Made by a program: the position numbers and the translations under genes. This document shows positions 1-5,969 of a DNA stretch of 6,465 nucleotides, one piece after another. Within the stretch, counting starts at the first letter, position 1; every line of letters begins with the position of its first letter. Location of the stretch: positions 1-6,465 of the forward strand of contig JAICWZ010000115.1 of assembly GCA_025966355.1 (NCBI GenBank), written 5' to 3'. The notes below the pieces were generated by a model. The model did no database searches and was not told the DNA's origin. It was given only the letters and a program-made list of their open reading frames with translations. This stretch comes from Thermomicrobiaceae bacterium. GTDB taxonomy: Bacteria > Chloroflexota > Chloroflexia > Thermomicrobiales > Thermomicrobiaceae.

Positions 1-612
1 CGTTTCCCGATTCTTCTCCGGCGGATTTGTTACCGGATAGAGGCCGACAACGATTTCGTATGGCAGGTCGTTCTCGTCCGCATCTGAGGAACGCTCGGCG
101 TATTCGGAGAGGAGCGCAACCAGTCCCTCGTAGAGCGACGCCGCATCGTCCGGCGAAAGGCGTAGCCACTTGCGACCGAGGAGTAACCCGCGTTCGGCCG
201 GTATTTCGCTGGTCGGATCGATCAGCCCGGCGCGCACACTGCCGCGCACTGCTTCACGCACACCATCCAGGATGGCGCTGAGCATCGTCTCCAGTGCTGG
301 GTCGACCGGCCCCGCGCCCGGCGTCAGCAGCCCGCGATCGACCGTGATGCGTGCCACGGCGGCCTGATACTGCTTCTCGATAATGCCGCCGACCAGATTC
401 GTCTCGGCCACCCGCACCAAACCAAGCTCCTCGAGCTGGTTGATGTGGTAGTAGAGCCGCGTCGTCGCGACGCCCAGCTCCTTCGCGAGCTGCTTGACGG
501 TTCGCGCCTCACCCTGCAATAGCCCAAACAGCCGCAACCGCAGCGGATCGGAGATCGCCTTCAGCGTCTCCAGATCGCGAATGACAAAGACATGCGCCGG
601 GAACTCACTCAT
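1..612 (-). CDS. ArsR-like winged helix-turn-helix transcriptional regulator (C-terminus cut by window edge)
   Basis: The minus-strand frame is open from ATG at 612 to base 1, giving 204 residues with no stop in the window, so the C-terminus is missing. The N-terminus reads as an ArsR/HTH_20 type DNA-binding domain: ETLKAISDPLRLRLFGLL (residues 15-32) is the usual opening helix pair. VKQLAKELGVATTRLYYHIN (39-58) is the helix-turn-helix, and QLEELGLVRV with the following residues to about 80 forms the wing. Residues 85-204 form an effector or dimer region that I cannot assign; there is no cysteine cluster suggesting metal sensing. The start is supported by GGAG (622-619 on the minus strand) six bases upstream and by a near-consensus promoter further up. 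It lies downstream of topIB in the same direction but has its own promoter. The overlapping dyads suggest it represses itself. Its ligand and other targets are unknown. Confidence 0.88.
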   Translation of the reverse strand, partial: MSEFPAHVFVIRDLETLKAISDPLRLRLFGLLQGEARTVKQLAKELGVATTRLYYHINQLEELGLVRVAETNLVGGIIEKQYQAAVARITVDRGLLTPGAGPVDPALETMLSAILDGVREAVRGSVRAGLIDPTSEIPAERGLLLGRKWLRLSPDDAASLYEGLVALLSEYAERSSDADENDLPYEIVVGLYPVTNPPEKNRET

Positions 613-667
613 TCACCACTCCGTGATCATTCAAATCCATGTGAATGATCATAGCGAGATGAATGAG
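608..667. promoter_or_regulatory. Two nested dyads on one axis: candidate operator
   Basis: The inner dyad is a perfect 10-base inverted repeat, TGATCATTCA (624-633) and TGAATGATCA (642-651), separated by 8 bases. The outer dyad is a perfect 8-base inverted repeat, CTCATTCA (608-615) and TGAATGAG (660-667). Both are centred on 637.5. The core TCATTCA or its complement therefore occurs four times, with an 18-base step between same-orientation copies on each side. The four sites cover the start codon, the probable transcription start, the -10 box and the -35/-10 spacer. The likely ligand is the adjacent ArsR-like protein, acting as an autorepressor; this is an inference. Confidence 0.65.
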
Positions 668-676
668 GATTGTCAA
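648..676 (-). promoter_or_regulatory. Sigma-70 type promoter of the ArsR-like regulator
   Basis: On the minus strand, TTGACA (676-671) is a perfect -35 box. It is followed by a 17-base spacer and TATGAT (653-648), which differs from the -10 consensus at one base. Transcription should start near 640, leaving a leader of about 28 bases that contains GGAG six bases before the ATG at 612. The -10 box lies partly inside the right arm of an inverted repeat, and the spacer contains another half-site, so a bound repressor would block polymerase. The promoter is inferred from sequence only. Confidence 0.72.
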
Positions 677-743
677 GAGCGCGGCTTTGGGCGTTGCGCT
701 CAGCACTGCTCCCTCACGCTCGGGTCGTTTCGGCACCGTGGTT

Positions 744-1904
744 CTAGCGCGTTTCCTCGAGCTCGCACAGCAACGCCAGAACGATGGCCTCATCCAGGCT
801 CAGGCCGGCGGCCGCGTCTTTCGGGGTTCCGAGCTCAAACGCGTCCAGGAGTGTTCCATCGAAATATGCGTCGAGCACCTGCGGATGCACGTAGGACTTG
901 CGGCAGATGGCCGGCGTGTTGCCCAGGTGCTCGGCCGCGGCTTTGATGGCCTCGACAACGTTGTGCTTGGCCTGGCTGTCTGAGTCGAACATGCCGAGAT
1001 CTGACAGCGCTTGAGCGGCGCGAACCGTACCATGCCAGGTGCGAAAGTCCTTGGCGGTGATGTCCTCCCCGGCAATCTCGTGCAAGTACTCGTTCACGTC
1101 GGTCGACTCGATGGTGTGATGGTCACCGCCCTCATCGATATATTGGAAGAGCTCGTATCCTGGTAGGTTCACCATCCGCTTCACGATCCTGGCCACGCGA
1201 CGGTCCCGGACATCCACTTCACGCTCTTGACCCGCTTTGCCAACGAACTGGAAGTGCAAGATGTCACCGCTCACCTGCACGTGCTCGTGCTCAAGGGTCG
1301 TCAGCCCGTAGTGGTTATTCTCCCGGGCATATTCCGCGTTACCGACCCGAATGCACGTCTCGTCCATGAGCTGCACGACCGTCGCCAGCACCCGTTCACG
1401 CTGCAGTCCGGAGAGCCTGAGGTCCCGGCCGATCCGCGCCCGTATCTCCGGGAGTATCATGCCGAAGGCGACCATCCGGTGGAACTTCGTCTCATTCCGC
1501 ACTTCAGTCCACTTTGGGTGGTAGCGGTACTGCTTTCGCCCCTTGGCATCGCGCCCGGTTGCCTGAAGATGGCCGTTTGAAACGGGCGAGATCCAGACAT
1601 CCGTCCAGGCCGGAGGGATGCTCAGCTTCGCAATCCGCTCCAGTTCGTTCTCCGCGGTGATCGGCGCCCCATCGACGTTGATGTAGCGAAACGTCTTGCC
1701 GACCCGTTTCCGCTGGATGCCCGGTCGCCGATCCATCACATAACGCAACCCGGCGTGCTTCGCCGTGAGAGCGGGGTCATCTGCGTCTCTCTCATCCATC
1801 TCTCTCGTTCCATCCTCGATCGCGGGCGGCACATGCGCAATCGATCCGAACGATCGTTCGTCAGGCGCCGGTCGCCCGCGCGAACCGCCATCGATCGCCC
1901 CCAT
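744..1904 (-). CDS. DNA topoisomerase IB (poxvirus/bacterial type)
   Basis: This 386-residue enzyme should relax supercoiled DNA by transient single-strand cleavage through a 3'-phosphotyrosine, without ATP. The conserved N-terminal domain starts near residue 45 (ALTAKHAGLRYVMDR) and includes AKLSIPPAWTDVWISP (92-107) and the GRDAKGRKQYRYHP stretch (117-130). By comparison with the vaccinia and Deinococcus enzymes, the catalytic set is intact: Arg186 in CIRVGN, Lys223 in VGKAGQ, Lys285 and Arg288 in AKDFRTW, His326 in EHLGNTP, and the nucleophile Tyr338 in CRKSYVHP. The first 44 residues are a polar extension beyond the usual core. Met36 (1799) is an alternative start, but the ATG at 1904 has a strong AGGAG five bases upstream. 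That AGGAG overlaps the ppk2 stop, so the gene is probably translated from the ppk2 transcript. The type IB assignment is firm. Confidence 0.96.
   Translation of the reverse strand: MGAIDGGSRGRPAPDERSFGSIAHVPPAIEDGTREMDERDADDPALTAKHAGLRYVMDRRPGIQRKRVGKTFRYINVDGAPITAENELERIAKLSIPPAWTDVWISPVSNGHLQATGRDAKGRKQYRYHPKWTEVRNETKFHRMVAFGMILPEIRARIGRDLRLSGLQRERVLATVVQLMDETCIRVGNAEYARENNHYGLTTLEHEHVQVSGDILHFQFVGKAGQEREVDVRDRRVARIVKRMVNLPGYELFQYIDEGGDHHTIESTDVNEYLHEIAGEDITAKDFRTWHGTVRAAQALSDLGMFDSDSQAKHNVVEAIKAAAEHLGNTPAICRKSYVHPQVLDAYFDGTLLDAFELGTPKDAAAGLSLDEAIVLALLCELEETR
1847..1860. repeat. 14-base perfect palindrome inside the topIB N-terminal extension
   Basis: CGAACGATCGTTCG equals its own reverse complement. 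It falls in the poorly conserved extension (about residues 15-19) of the topoisomerase, 44 bases inside the chosen start and 48 bases upstream of the alternative start at 1799. It could be a protein-binding site or simply chance in GC-rich DNA. Confidence 0.3.
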
Positions 1905-1915
1905 CGTTTCTCCTA
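1905..1915 (-). promoter_or_regulatory. topIB ribosome binding site overlapping the ppk2 stop codon
   Basis: The minus strand reads TAGGAGAAACG immediately before the ATG at 1904. The TAG is the ppk2 stop and AGGAG is a good Shine-Dalgarno match with a five-base spacer. The eight-base stop-to-start distance and the shared bases suggest translational coupling and one mRNA. Confidence 0.8.
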
Positions 1916-2704
1916 CGGTGCGATCATGCCGTTTTTCAGGTAGGCGTCCTGGTATTCAAAGACGATGGCCGGGTCGACGAGGAGGACCTCGTGGTTTTTG
2001 CCGTCGTAGTCGGCGCGGGTGAGGAGATCGCGCATGAGATTGATCCGTTCGAGCTTCTTGTTGTCGGAGCGGACGATCGTCCAGGGCGCTGTCGCGGTGT
2101 GCGTGCCGGCCAGCATCTCGTTGCGCGCCTGTGAGTACTCATCCCAGAGCTTGGTCGCCTTGGCATCGATCGGCGAAATCTTCCACTGTTTCAGCGGATC
2201 GTCTCGCCGGTCTTCGAGCCGCTGGCGCTGCTCATCCTTGCTGATGTCGAGGTAGTACTTGAGCAGGAAGATACCGGAGCCAACCAGCATCTCTTCGAAG
2301 CGCGGCACGTCCTGCATGAACTCGCGGTATTCCTCGGGTGTGCAGAAGCCCATGACGCGCTCGACCCCGGCCCGGTTGTACCAGCTGCGGTTGAAGAGCA
2401 CCATCTCCTGCGCCGCCGGCAGGTGCGCGGCGAAGCGCTGGAAATACCAACTGCTGCTCTCGCGTTCGGACGGTTTGCCCAGGGCGACGACGCGGGTTTC
2501 GCGTGGGCTGAGATCGCGAATGATCCGTTTGATCGTGCCATCCTTGCCGGCGGCGTCGCGCCCCTCGAAGAGGACGAGGATCTTGCGATCGTTGGCGATG
2601 ATGTCGCGTTGCAGCTTGACGAGCTCGACACGCAGCTCGTAGAGCGCCTTCTTGTATTCTTTCTTCGAGATGCTCGGCTCGAGGCCGTCTGGCTGTTCCA
2701 GCAT
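1913..2704 (-). CDS. ppk2: Polyphosphate kinase 2 (PPK2), class I-like
   Basis: PPK2 transfers phosphate between polyphosphate and nucleotides; class I members mainly convert NDP to NTP. Numbered from Met at 2704 (263 residues), the P-loop is GRDAAGKDG (48-56). The Walker B region is FNRSWYNRAGVERVMGF (104-120), and the lid segment includes RLEDRRDDPLKQWKISPID (162-180). The C-terminal APWTIVRSDNKKLERINLMRDLL (206-228) is also typical of the family. The RSWYNRAGVERVMGF form resembles class I rather than the RSHYED form of class III; GKDG replaces the commoner GKGG. The start is uncertain. The frame stays open to an ATG at 2866 (317 residues), but that would overlap the divergent methyltransferase start. 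A TTG at 2761 would add a lysine- and histidine-rich tail, and none of the three starts has a clear ribosome binding site. The gene is coupled to topIB downstream. Confidence 0.94.
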   Translation of the reverse strand: MLEQPDGLEPSISKKEYKKALYELRVELVKLQRDIIANDRKILVLFEGRDAAGKDGTIKRIIRDLSPRETRVVALGKPSERESSSWYFQRFAAHLPAAQEMVLFNRSWYNRAGVERVMGFCTPEEYREFMQDVPRFEEMLVGSGIFLLKYYLDISKDEQRQRLEDRRDDPLKQWKISPIDAKATKLWDEYSQARNEMLAGTHTATAPWTIVRSDNKKLERINLMRDLLTRADYDGKNHEVLLVDPAIVFEYQDAYLKNGMIAP

Positions 2705-2768
2705 CTCGTGTTTGTGCTTCTTCTTGTGACTCCTCGCTCGCTCCTCGTTGCTCCCATGCCTCAACTGC

Positions 2769-2780
2769 GTATCATGATAC
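2769..2780. promoter_or_regulatory. 12-base palindrome in the divergent ppk2/methyltransferase gap
   Basis: GTATCATGATAC is a perfect palindrome in the 112-base gap between the two divergent starts. It places a TATCAT hexamer on each strand that could serve as a -10 box. On the plus strand, TTGCTC (2748-2753) lies 16 bases upstream, making a weak candidate promoter for the methyltransferase with a leader of about 35 bases. No matching -35 box is seen on the minus strand. It may be an operator, a promoter element, or part of the ppk2 N-terminus if that gene starts further upstream. Confidence 0.35.
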
Positions 2781-2816
2781 TGTTGCCGCTGATCCGTCGT
2801 ACGGGAGTTGGTGCCG

Positions 2817-3437
2817 ATGCCGGTGAAATTTTCCGCCGCGGAGATTGCTCGGAAGTACGATAGCATAGCCGTTCGCTACGATCGTGCCGAGCGGATCGCG
2901 GAAGGGTTGTTGTTCAATCGTTTGCGACGTGGCATCTTCAGCCGCGCTCGTGGCGATGTGCTGGAGGTCGCGGCCGGCACGGGTCGTAACCTCGAATTCT
3001 ATCCGCCCGGCTGCCACGTGACGGCGGTCGATCTCAGTCAGGGAATGCTCGACATCGCGCGCCGGCGGGTGAATGAGCTCGGTCGAGCGGTCGATTTCCA
3101 GCTGATGGACGGTGCGGCGCTCGACTTTCCGGACGCTCGTTTCGATACGGTCACGTCCTCGCTCAGCACCTGCACCTTCCCCGATCCGCTGGCGGTGCTG
3201 CGTGAGATGCGACGCGTCTGCAAACCGGATGGTCGTATTCTGCTGCTCGAACATGGCCGTAGCCGCGTCCGACTCTTCGGCTGGTTGCAGGATCGACTGG
3301 CCGATCGGCAGGCCCGGGCGTTCGGCTGCCACTGGAATCGCGAGCCGCGACGACTGGTTGAACAGGCGGGATTGCGGCCGATGAGCGACCGAACGCACCT
3401 CTTCGGCGTTGTACATGTCATCGAGGCGGCGCCCTGA
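2817..3437 (+). CDS. Class I SAM-dependent methyltransferase
   Basis: This 206-residue protein has the class I Rossmann methyltransferase pattern. The entry helix is ARKYDSIAVRYDRAE (11-25). Motif I is VLEVAAGTGRN (48-58), which binds S-adenosylmethionine. The acidic residue after strand 2 is Asp72 in AVDLSQGML. The motif II/III area is MDGAALDFPDARFDTV (97-112), followed by MRRVCKPDGRILLLEHG (131-147). The closing GCHWNREP (150-157) and FGVVHVIEA are seen in the UbiE/METTL7-like methyltransferase 11 group, so a small-molecule, lipid or thiol acceptor is possible, but the substrate cannot be read from sequence. ATG at 2817 is chosen; GTG at 2811 and TTG at 2808 are in frame and closer to GGAG at 2803-2806. 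It is divergent from ppk2 and lies 175 bases before the glycosyltransferase on the same strand. Confidence 0.9.
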   Translation: MPVKFSAAEIARKYDSIAVRYDRAERIAEGLLFNRLRRGIFSRARGDVLEVAAGTGRNLEFYPPGCHVTAVDLSQGMLDIARRRVNELGRAVDFQLMDGAALDFPDARFDTVTSSLSTCTFPDPLAVLREMRRVCKPDGRILLLEHGRSRVRLFGWLQDRLADRQARAFGCHWNREPRRLVEQAGLRPMSDRTHLFGVVHVIEAAP

Positions 3438-3460
3438 ACGGACAGGCCCGGCGCCACGAT

Positions 3461-3486
3461 GTGCCACGCGCTCCGAGGCGTGGCGC
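3461..3486 (+). terminator. Hairpin after the methyltransferase, weak terminator candidate
   Basis: GCCACGC (3463-3469) pairs with GCGTGGC (3478-3484) around an eight-base loop, and two outer pairs (one G-T) extend the stem. It lies 23 bases past the methyltransferase stop. No T-tract follows, so intrinsic termination is doubtful. It may only be a stabilising 3' hairpin. Confidence 0.3.
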
Positions 3487-3521
3487 GATACCTGCAAAGA
3501 GATCGTAAATGGATACACGCC

Positions 3522-3577
3522 GAAGTCGCCCCAACGCCAGGTTGAGAGCGACGGCAGGCGACGGGAGTTGGGGCTTC
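3522..3577 (+). other. Stem-loop in the leader of the GT87 gene
   Basis: GCCCCAAC (3528-3535) pairs perfectly with GTTGGGGC (3567-3574). After a three-base bulge on the left side the stem continues with GAA (3522-3524) and TTC (3575-3577). The loop is 31 bases. It ends 35 bases before the TTG start of the glycosyltransferase and outside its ribosome binding site. It could be a leader RNA element, an attenuator, or a degenerate dispersed repeat; I do not recognise a known riboswitch class. Confidence 0.35.
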
Positions 3578-3612
3578 CGTCATCGGCGGTTCGCAGGTAC
3601 AGGTGAGAGAAA

Positions 3613-4935
3613 TTGAATGTGAATCCGGCAGTTGGCCTCGATCGAGCGCATCTTCGCGCCGCCATTGGTTCTCGTCGCGGGATCTTACTGGCTGGCCTCG
3701 TGCTCAATGTCATCTTCTGGATCGTCCGCTTCGCGGTCGAGTGGTCCGCCATGGGAATGTTCTATGTGGTGGGCGTCGACTGGAGCCGCTTCTGGGGCGC
3801 CGCGAAAGCGTTCGACGTCGTTGGTCCCAAAGCGGGCTACGACCTGAACGCGATCGCCCACTACATGCAGCCGTTTCTGGGCTATTACTCGGATGGCATC
3901 AGCAACATGGCGCTGAAGGTCGGCCCGACGCCCTACCCGCCGATCTTCCTGGCGCTCTTCGAGCCGTTTACGTTACCGCCGCCACAGATCGGCTTTCTGC
4001 TCTGGACGCTCGCCAATCTCTTGCTGGCAATTCCGGTGGCGCGAGCGCTGGCGCGGCGCTTTCCGGAGGAACACCGCCGCGCGGTGACGTTGTTGCTGCT
4101 CGTCTTCTTCCCGCTGGTCGATGCCTTCCTGGTCGGCCAGCTGGTGATCATCCTGCTCTTCGCGTTCTGGAGAGGGTACGAGGCGCTCATCCGCGGCGAC
4201 GAGTTACGCGCGGGTGCCTGGTTCGGCCTGTTGCTGATCAAGCCGCAGTACGCCGTCGTCTTGCTGACCGTCATCCTCCTCAAAGGGCGCTTCCGCGCCA
4301 TCGCCGGTGCGGCGTTGACATCTCTCGGATTGCTTCTGTCATCGCTGGCGGTCGGTGGAATCGAGGGGATCGTCGCCTATGTACGGATGATCCTGATCGA
4401 CTACCCGAACTACAACGGCGGCCTGGCGATCGATCCACGGAGCATGATCAGCTGGCGCGCGCTGGTGCTCAATCTCTTTCCGGGTATCGGTGATACCGAA
4501 GGGCTGGTGCTGACCGCGCTCCTCTCGATCATCTCATTGGCAATGCTGGTCGTGCTCTGGCGCGGCGCCTGGAACCCGCGCAGCCCGCGCTTTGCCAATC
4601 AGATGCTGGCGACGATGATCGTCTCGCTGCTCGTCGCCTATCATAGCCAGGTCCATGGCATGGTCTTCCTGATGGTCCCGGGCGCGCTACTTGCCGCGCG
4701 GCCGGATGGCTCAGCCTTCCTCAAGAAACTGATGTTGGTGGCCATCTTCGGCCCGCCGTTCGCCAACGTGCTCTCAGTCATCATTCAGGGGAACAGCGGC
4801 ATGGTGGCGCTCTTCTTCCTGCTGTTGCTGGTCATGGCGCTGGTCGCGATCGTCAGATATGACTGGACGGCTGAAGCACGACGACCATTCGGACCACCGG
4901 TGCCAAGCATGGCTGTCCCGCACCGGGAGCGGTAG
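3613..4935 (+). CDS. GT87-type (DUF2029) polytopic membrane glycosyltransferase
   Basis: This is a 440-residue membrane protein with about ten hydrophobic segments; the first spans residues 23-41 and the last about 397-415. Family GT87 enzymes use polyprenyl-phosphate sugars (mannose in studied actinobacterial cases) to glycosylate cell-envelope substrates outside the membrane. Typical marks are an acidic residue after the first membrane helix (Asp56 in VGVDWSRFWGAA), TPYPPIFLALFEPF (106-119), VGQLVIILLFAF (174-185) and the LLLIKPQYAVVLL segment (206-218). YHSQVHGM (343-350) is a conserved-looking loop near the C-terminal third. The chosen start is TTG at 3613, because AGGTGAG (3601-3607) lies five bases upstream; GTG at 3619 is possible. 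The soluble C-terminal tail (about 417-440) is short and basic. Donor and acceptor are unknown. A strong terminator follows the stop. Confidence 0.88.
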   Translation: MNVNPAVGLDRAHLRAAIGSRRGILLAGLVLNVIFWIVRFAVEWSAMGMFYVVGVDWSRFWGAAKAFDVVGPKAGYDLNAIAHYMQPFLGYYSDGISNMALKVGPTPYPPIFLALFEPFTLPPPQIGFLLWTLANLLLAIPVARALARRFPEEHRRAVTLLLLVFFPLVDAFLVGQLVIILLFAFWRGYEALIRGDELRAGAWFGLLLIKPQYAVVLLTVILLKGRFRAIAGAALTSLGLLLSSLAVGGIEGIVAYVRMILIDYPNYNGGLAIDPRSMISWRALVLNLFPGIGDTEGLVLTALLSIISLAMLVVLWRGAWNPRSPRFANQMLATMIVSLLVAYHSQVHGMVFLMVPGALLAARPDGSAFLKKLMLVAIFGPPFANVLSVIIQGNSGMVALFFLLLLVMALVAIVRYDWTAEARRPFGPPVPSMAVPHRER

Positions 4936-4940
4936 ACCTC

Positions 4941-4981
4941 CCTCACCCCCGGCCCCTCTCCCGCGCCGCGCGGGAGAGGGG
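4941..4981 (+). repeat. 41-base GC-rich repeat, copy 1
   Basis: This unit begins CCTCACCCCCGGCCCC and ends in the terminator hairpin. It matches the reverse complement of 5170-5210 at 36 of 41 positions by hand alignment. Units of this CCCTCACCCC...GAGAGGGG style resemble dispersed intergenic repeats of many GC-rich genomes; that resemblance is from memory. Confidence 0.7.
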
Positions 4982-4990
4982 TGTTTTTAT
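4953..4990 (+). terminator. Strong intrinsic terminator after the GT87 gene
   Basis: A perfect 13-base stem, CCCCTCTCCCGCG (4953-4965) with CGCGGGAGAGGGG (4969-4981), has a three-base loop and is followed by TGTTTTTAT (4982-4990). It begins 17 bases past the glycosyltransferase stop. The hairpin is also the core of a 41-base repeat, so the terminator appears to be supplied by a dispersed repeat unit. Confidence 0.75.
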
Positions 4991-5062
4991 GCGAACGTGA
5001 GCGTGTTCCTGATACGTAATTCCGGACCAACCGTCGCCTGAGGTTGAAACATTGGGCTATCG

Positions 5063-5148
5063 GACGAAGTCCCTGCCGGGGATGGGGCAAATCCTTCTCA
5101 GTCCCGCGCACGGGACTTCGTCTACGGAGCCCGGGACCTCGGTCCCGG
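5063..5148. repeat. Cluster of overlapping inverted repeats between the two 41-base copies
   Basis: GACGAAGTCCC (5063-5073) is perfectly complementary to GGGACTTCGTC (5112-5122). Within and beside it, GTCCCG (5101-5106) pairs with CGGGAC (5111-5116), and CCGGGACC (5131-5138) pairs with GGTCCCGG (5141-5148). The short 5101-5116 hairpin uses bases of the long 5063-5122 pairing, so the two are mutually exclusive. The GTCCC/GGGAC word recurs throughout. No open frame here has coding character. Confidence 0.55.
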
Positions 5149-5169
5149 CGCGATGTTCGCACGCCGTCT

Positions 5170-5210
5170 CCCCTCTCCCGCGCGGTGCGGGAAAGCGGCT
5201 GGGGATGAGG
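5170..5210 (-). repeat. 41-base GC-rich repeat, copy 2, inverted
   Basis: Read on the minus strand this is the same unit as 4941-4981, with five substitutions. These break part of the lower stem, leaving CCCGC (5177-5181) with GCGGG (5187-5191) as the intact core. It lacks the adjoining T-tract and lies 51 bases before the exonuclease start. Confidence 0.65.
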
Positions 5211-5261
5211 ACTGCTCGCGTGCTATCGTTCGGTTAATATGTGTACGAACGGAGGCGCGGC

Positions 5262-5837
5262 ATGCGGGTGACGCGGGCAGCCCGGACTGAGGTGATCGAG
5301 TGGGCGCTGGAGATGATCCGGCGGCCGGATGTGGTCTATCTCGATACCGAAACGACCGGTCTTGGTGATCGGGATGAACTGGTCGATATCGCGGCGATCG
5401 ATAACAGCGGTCGGGTTCTGCTCAATACGCTGATCAAGCCACGCCAACCAATACCGAGGGATGCGACAGCGATCCACGGCATCACCGACGAAATGGTGCG
5501 CACGGCGCCGAGTTGGGCGGACGTCTTTCCACGCTATCTCGATCTGCTGGCGAGCTACCGGCATGTGATCGTCTATAACGCCGACTTCGACCGGCGCTTG
5601 ATCCAGCAGACGTGCATCGCCGTCACGCTGTCACCACCCCGTGCGACGTGGCATTGTGCGATGAAGCAATATGCGGCCTTCGCCGGATTACCGAGCCAGT
5701 ACGGCCATGGCTTTCGCTGGCATCAGTTGGGCCAGGCGGTCAGCCAGCTCGGAGTGACGCTCATCCCCGACCATAGCGCGCTGGCCGACGCCCGCGCCTG
5801 CCGTGAGGTCGTCCGCGCCATGGCCGCCACACTCTGA
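5262..5837 (+). CDS. 3'-5' exonuclease, DEDDh family (DnaQ/RNase T type)
   Basis: This 191-residue protein carries all the DEDDh motifs. Exo I is VVYLDTETTGLG with Asp28 and Glu30. Exo II is VIVYNADFDRRL with Asp108, and Exo III is DHSALADARA with His171 and Asp176. IHGITDEMV (71-79) is the usual family landmark. It should bind two metal ions and remove nucleotides from 3' ends of DNA or RNA. It is a stand-alone exonuclease domain with no helicase or polymerase attached, so a proofreading role cannot be assumed; RNA trimming or DNA repair are equally possible. ATG at 5262 is preferred because GGAGG lies six bases upstream; an in-frame GTG at 5241 would place that ribosome binding site inside the gene. 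The gene is alone on its strand between two repeat-bearing gaps. Confidence 0.93.
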   Translation: MRVTRAARTEVIEWALEMIRRPDVVYLDTETTGLGDRDELVDIAAIDNSGRVLLNTLIKPRQPIPRDATAIHGITDEMVRTAPSWADVFPRYLDLLASYRHVIVYNADFDRRLIQQTCIAVTLSPPRATWHCAMKQYAAFAGLPSQYGHGFRWHQLGQAVSQLGVTLIPDHSALADARACREVVRAMAATL

Positions 5838-5969
5838 GGATAATTCAGCACCGCTTCAGCCTCCGCCCGTCCTTCCCCGTTGCCCAGACACGCACGTTGC
5901 CATTCACGGTGCGGGGGAACGACACGCCTCGCGCATGCGCGCATCGGCCGGGCGTCATCAATGTCGCCC
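5838..5969. other. Convergent intergenic region
   Basis: No gene is seen. It contains a 12-base palindrome, CGCGCATGCGCG (5930-5941), and the short hairpin repeat at 5950-5974. Neither has a clear T-tract, so how the two converging transcripts terminate is not obvious from sequence. Confidence 0.4.

Larger units (their letters stand above)
4936..5261. other. 326-base gene-free region between GT87 gene and exonuclease
   Basis: This stretch holds the terminator, the two inverted 41-base repeats and the central inverted-repeat cluster. At its right end, TAATAT (5235-5240) is a possible -10 box for the exonuclease, with no convincing -35. GGAGG (5251-5255) is the exonuclease ribosome binding site. 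Bases 4991-5060 show no gene, tRNA or recognised RNA that I can support. Confidence 0.6.

Noticed and set aside
677..701. Hairpin GAGCGC/GCGCTC between topIB and the regulator as a topIB terminator
   Set aside because: The stem is only six bases with a 13-base loop and no T-tract on the minus strand; it directly abuts the -35 box, so termination is not convincing.
494..946. Plus-strand open frame across the regulator start and the topIB end
   Set aside because: It runs antisense through the regulator promoter and the topoisomerase C-terminus, has no ribosome binding site of note, and its product looks like no known family.
2772..3752. Long minus-strand open frame of about 326 codons
   Set aside because: It lies antisense to the methyltransferase, which has clear SAM-binding motifs. 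Its translation is arginine-rich with no recognisable domain, as expected for a shadow frame in GC-rich DNA.
3603..4493. Plus-strand open frame of about 296 codons overlapping the GT87 gene
   Set aside because: It is out of frame with a clear membrane protein, its translation is rich in arginine, glycine and proline, and it has no motif.
5930..5941. 12-base palindrome CGCGCATGCGCG as an operator
   Set aside because: It lies between convergent gene ends with no nearby start, and alternating CG words are expected by chance in this composition.
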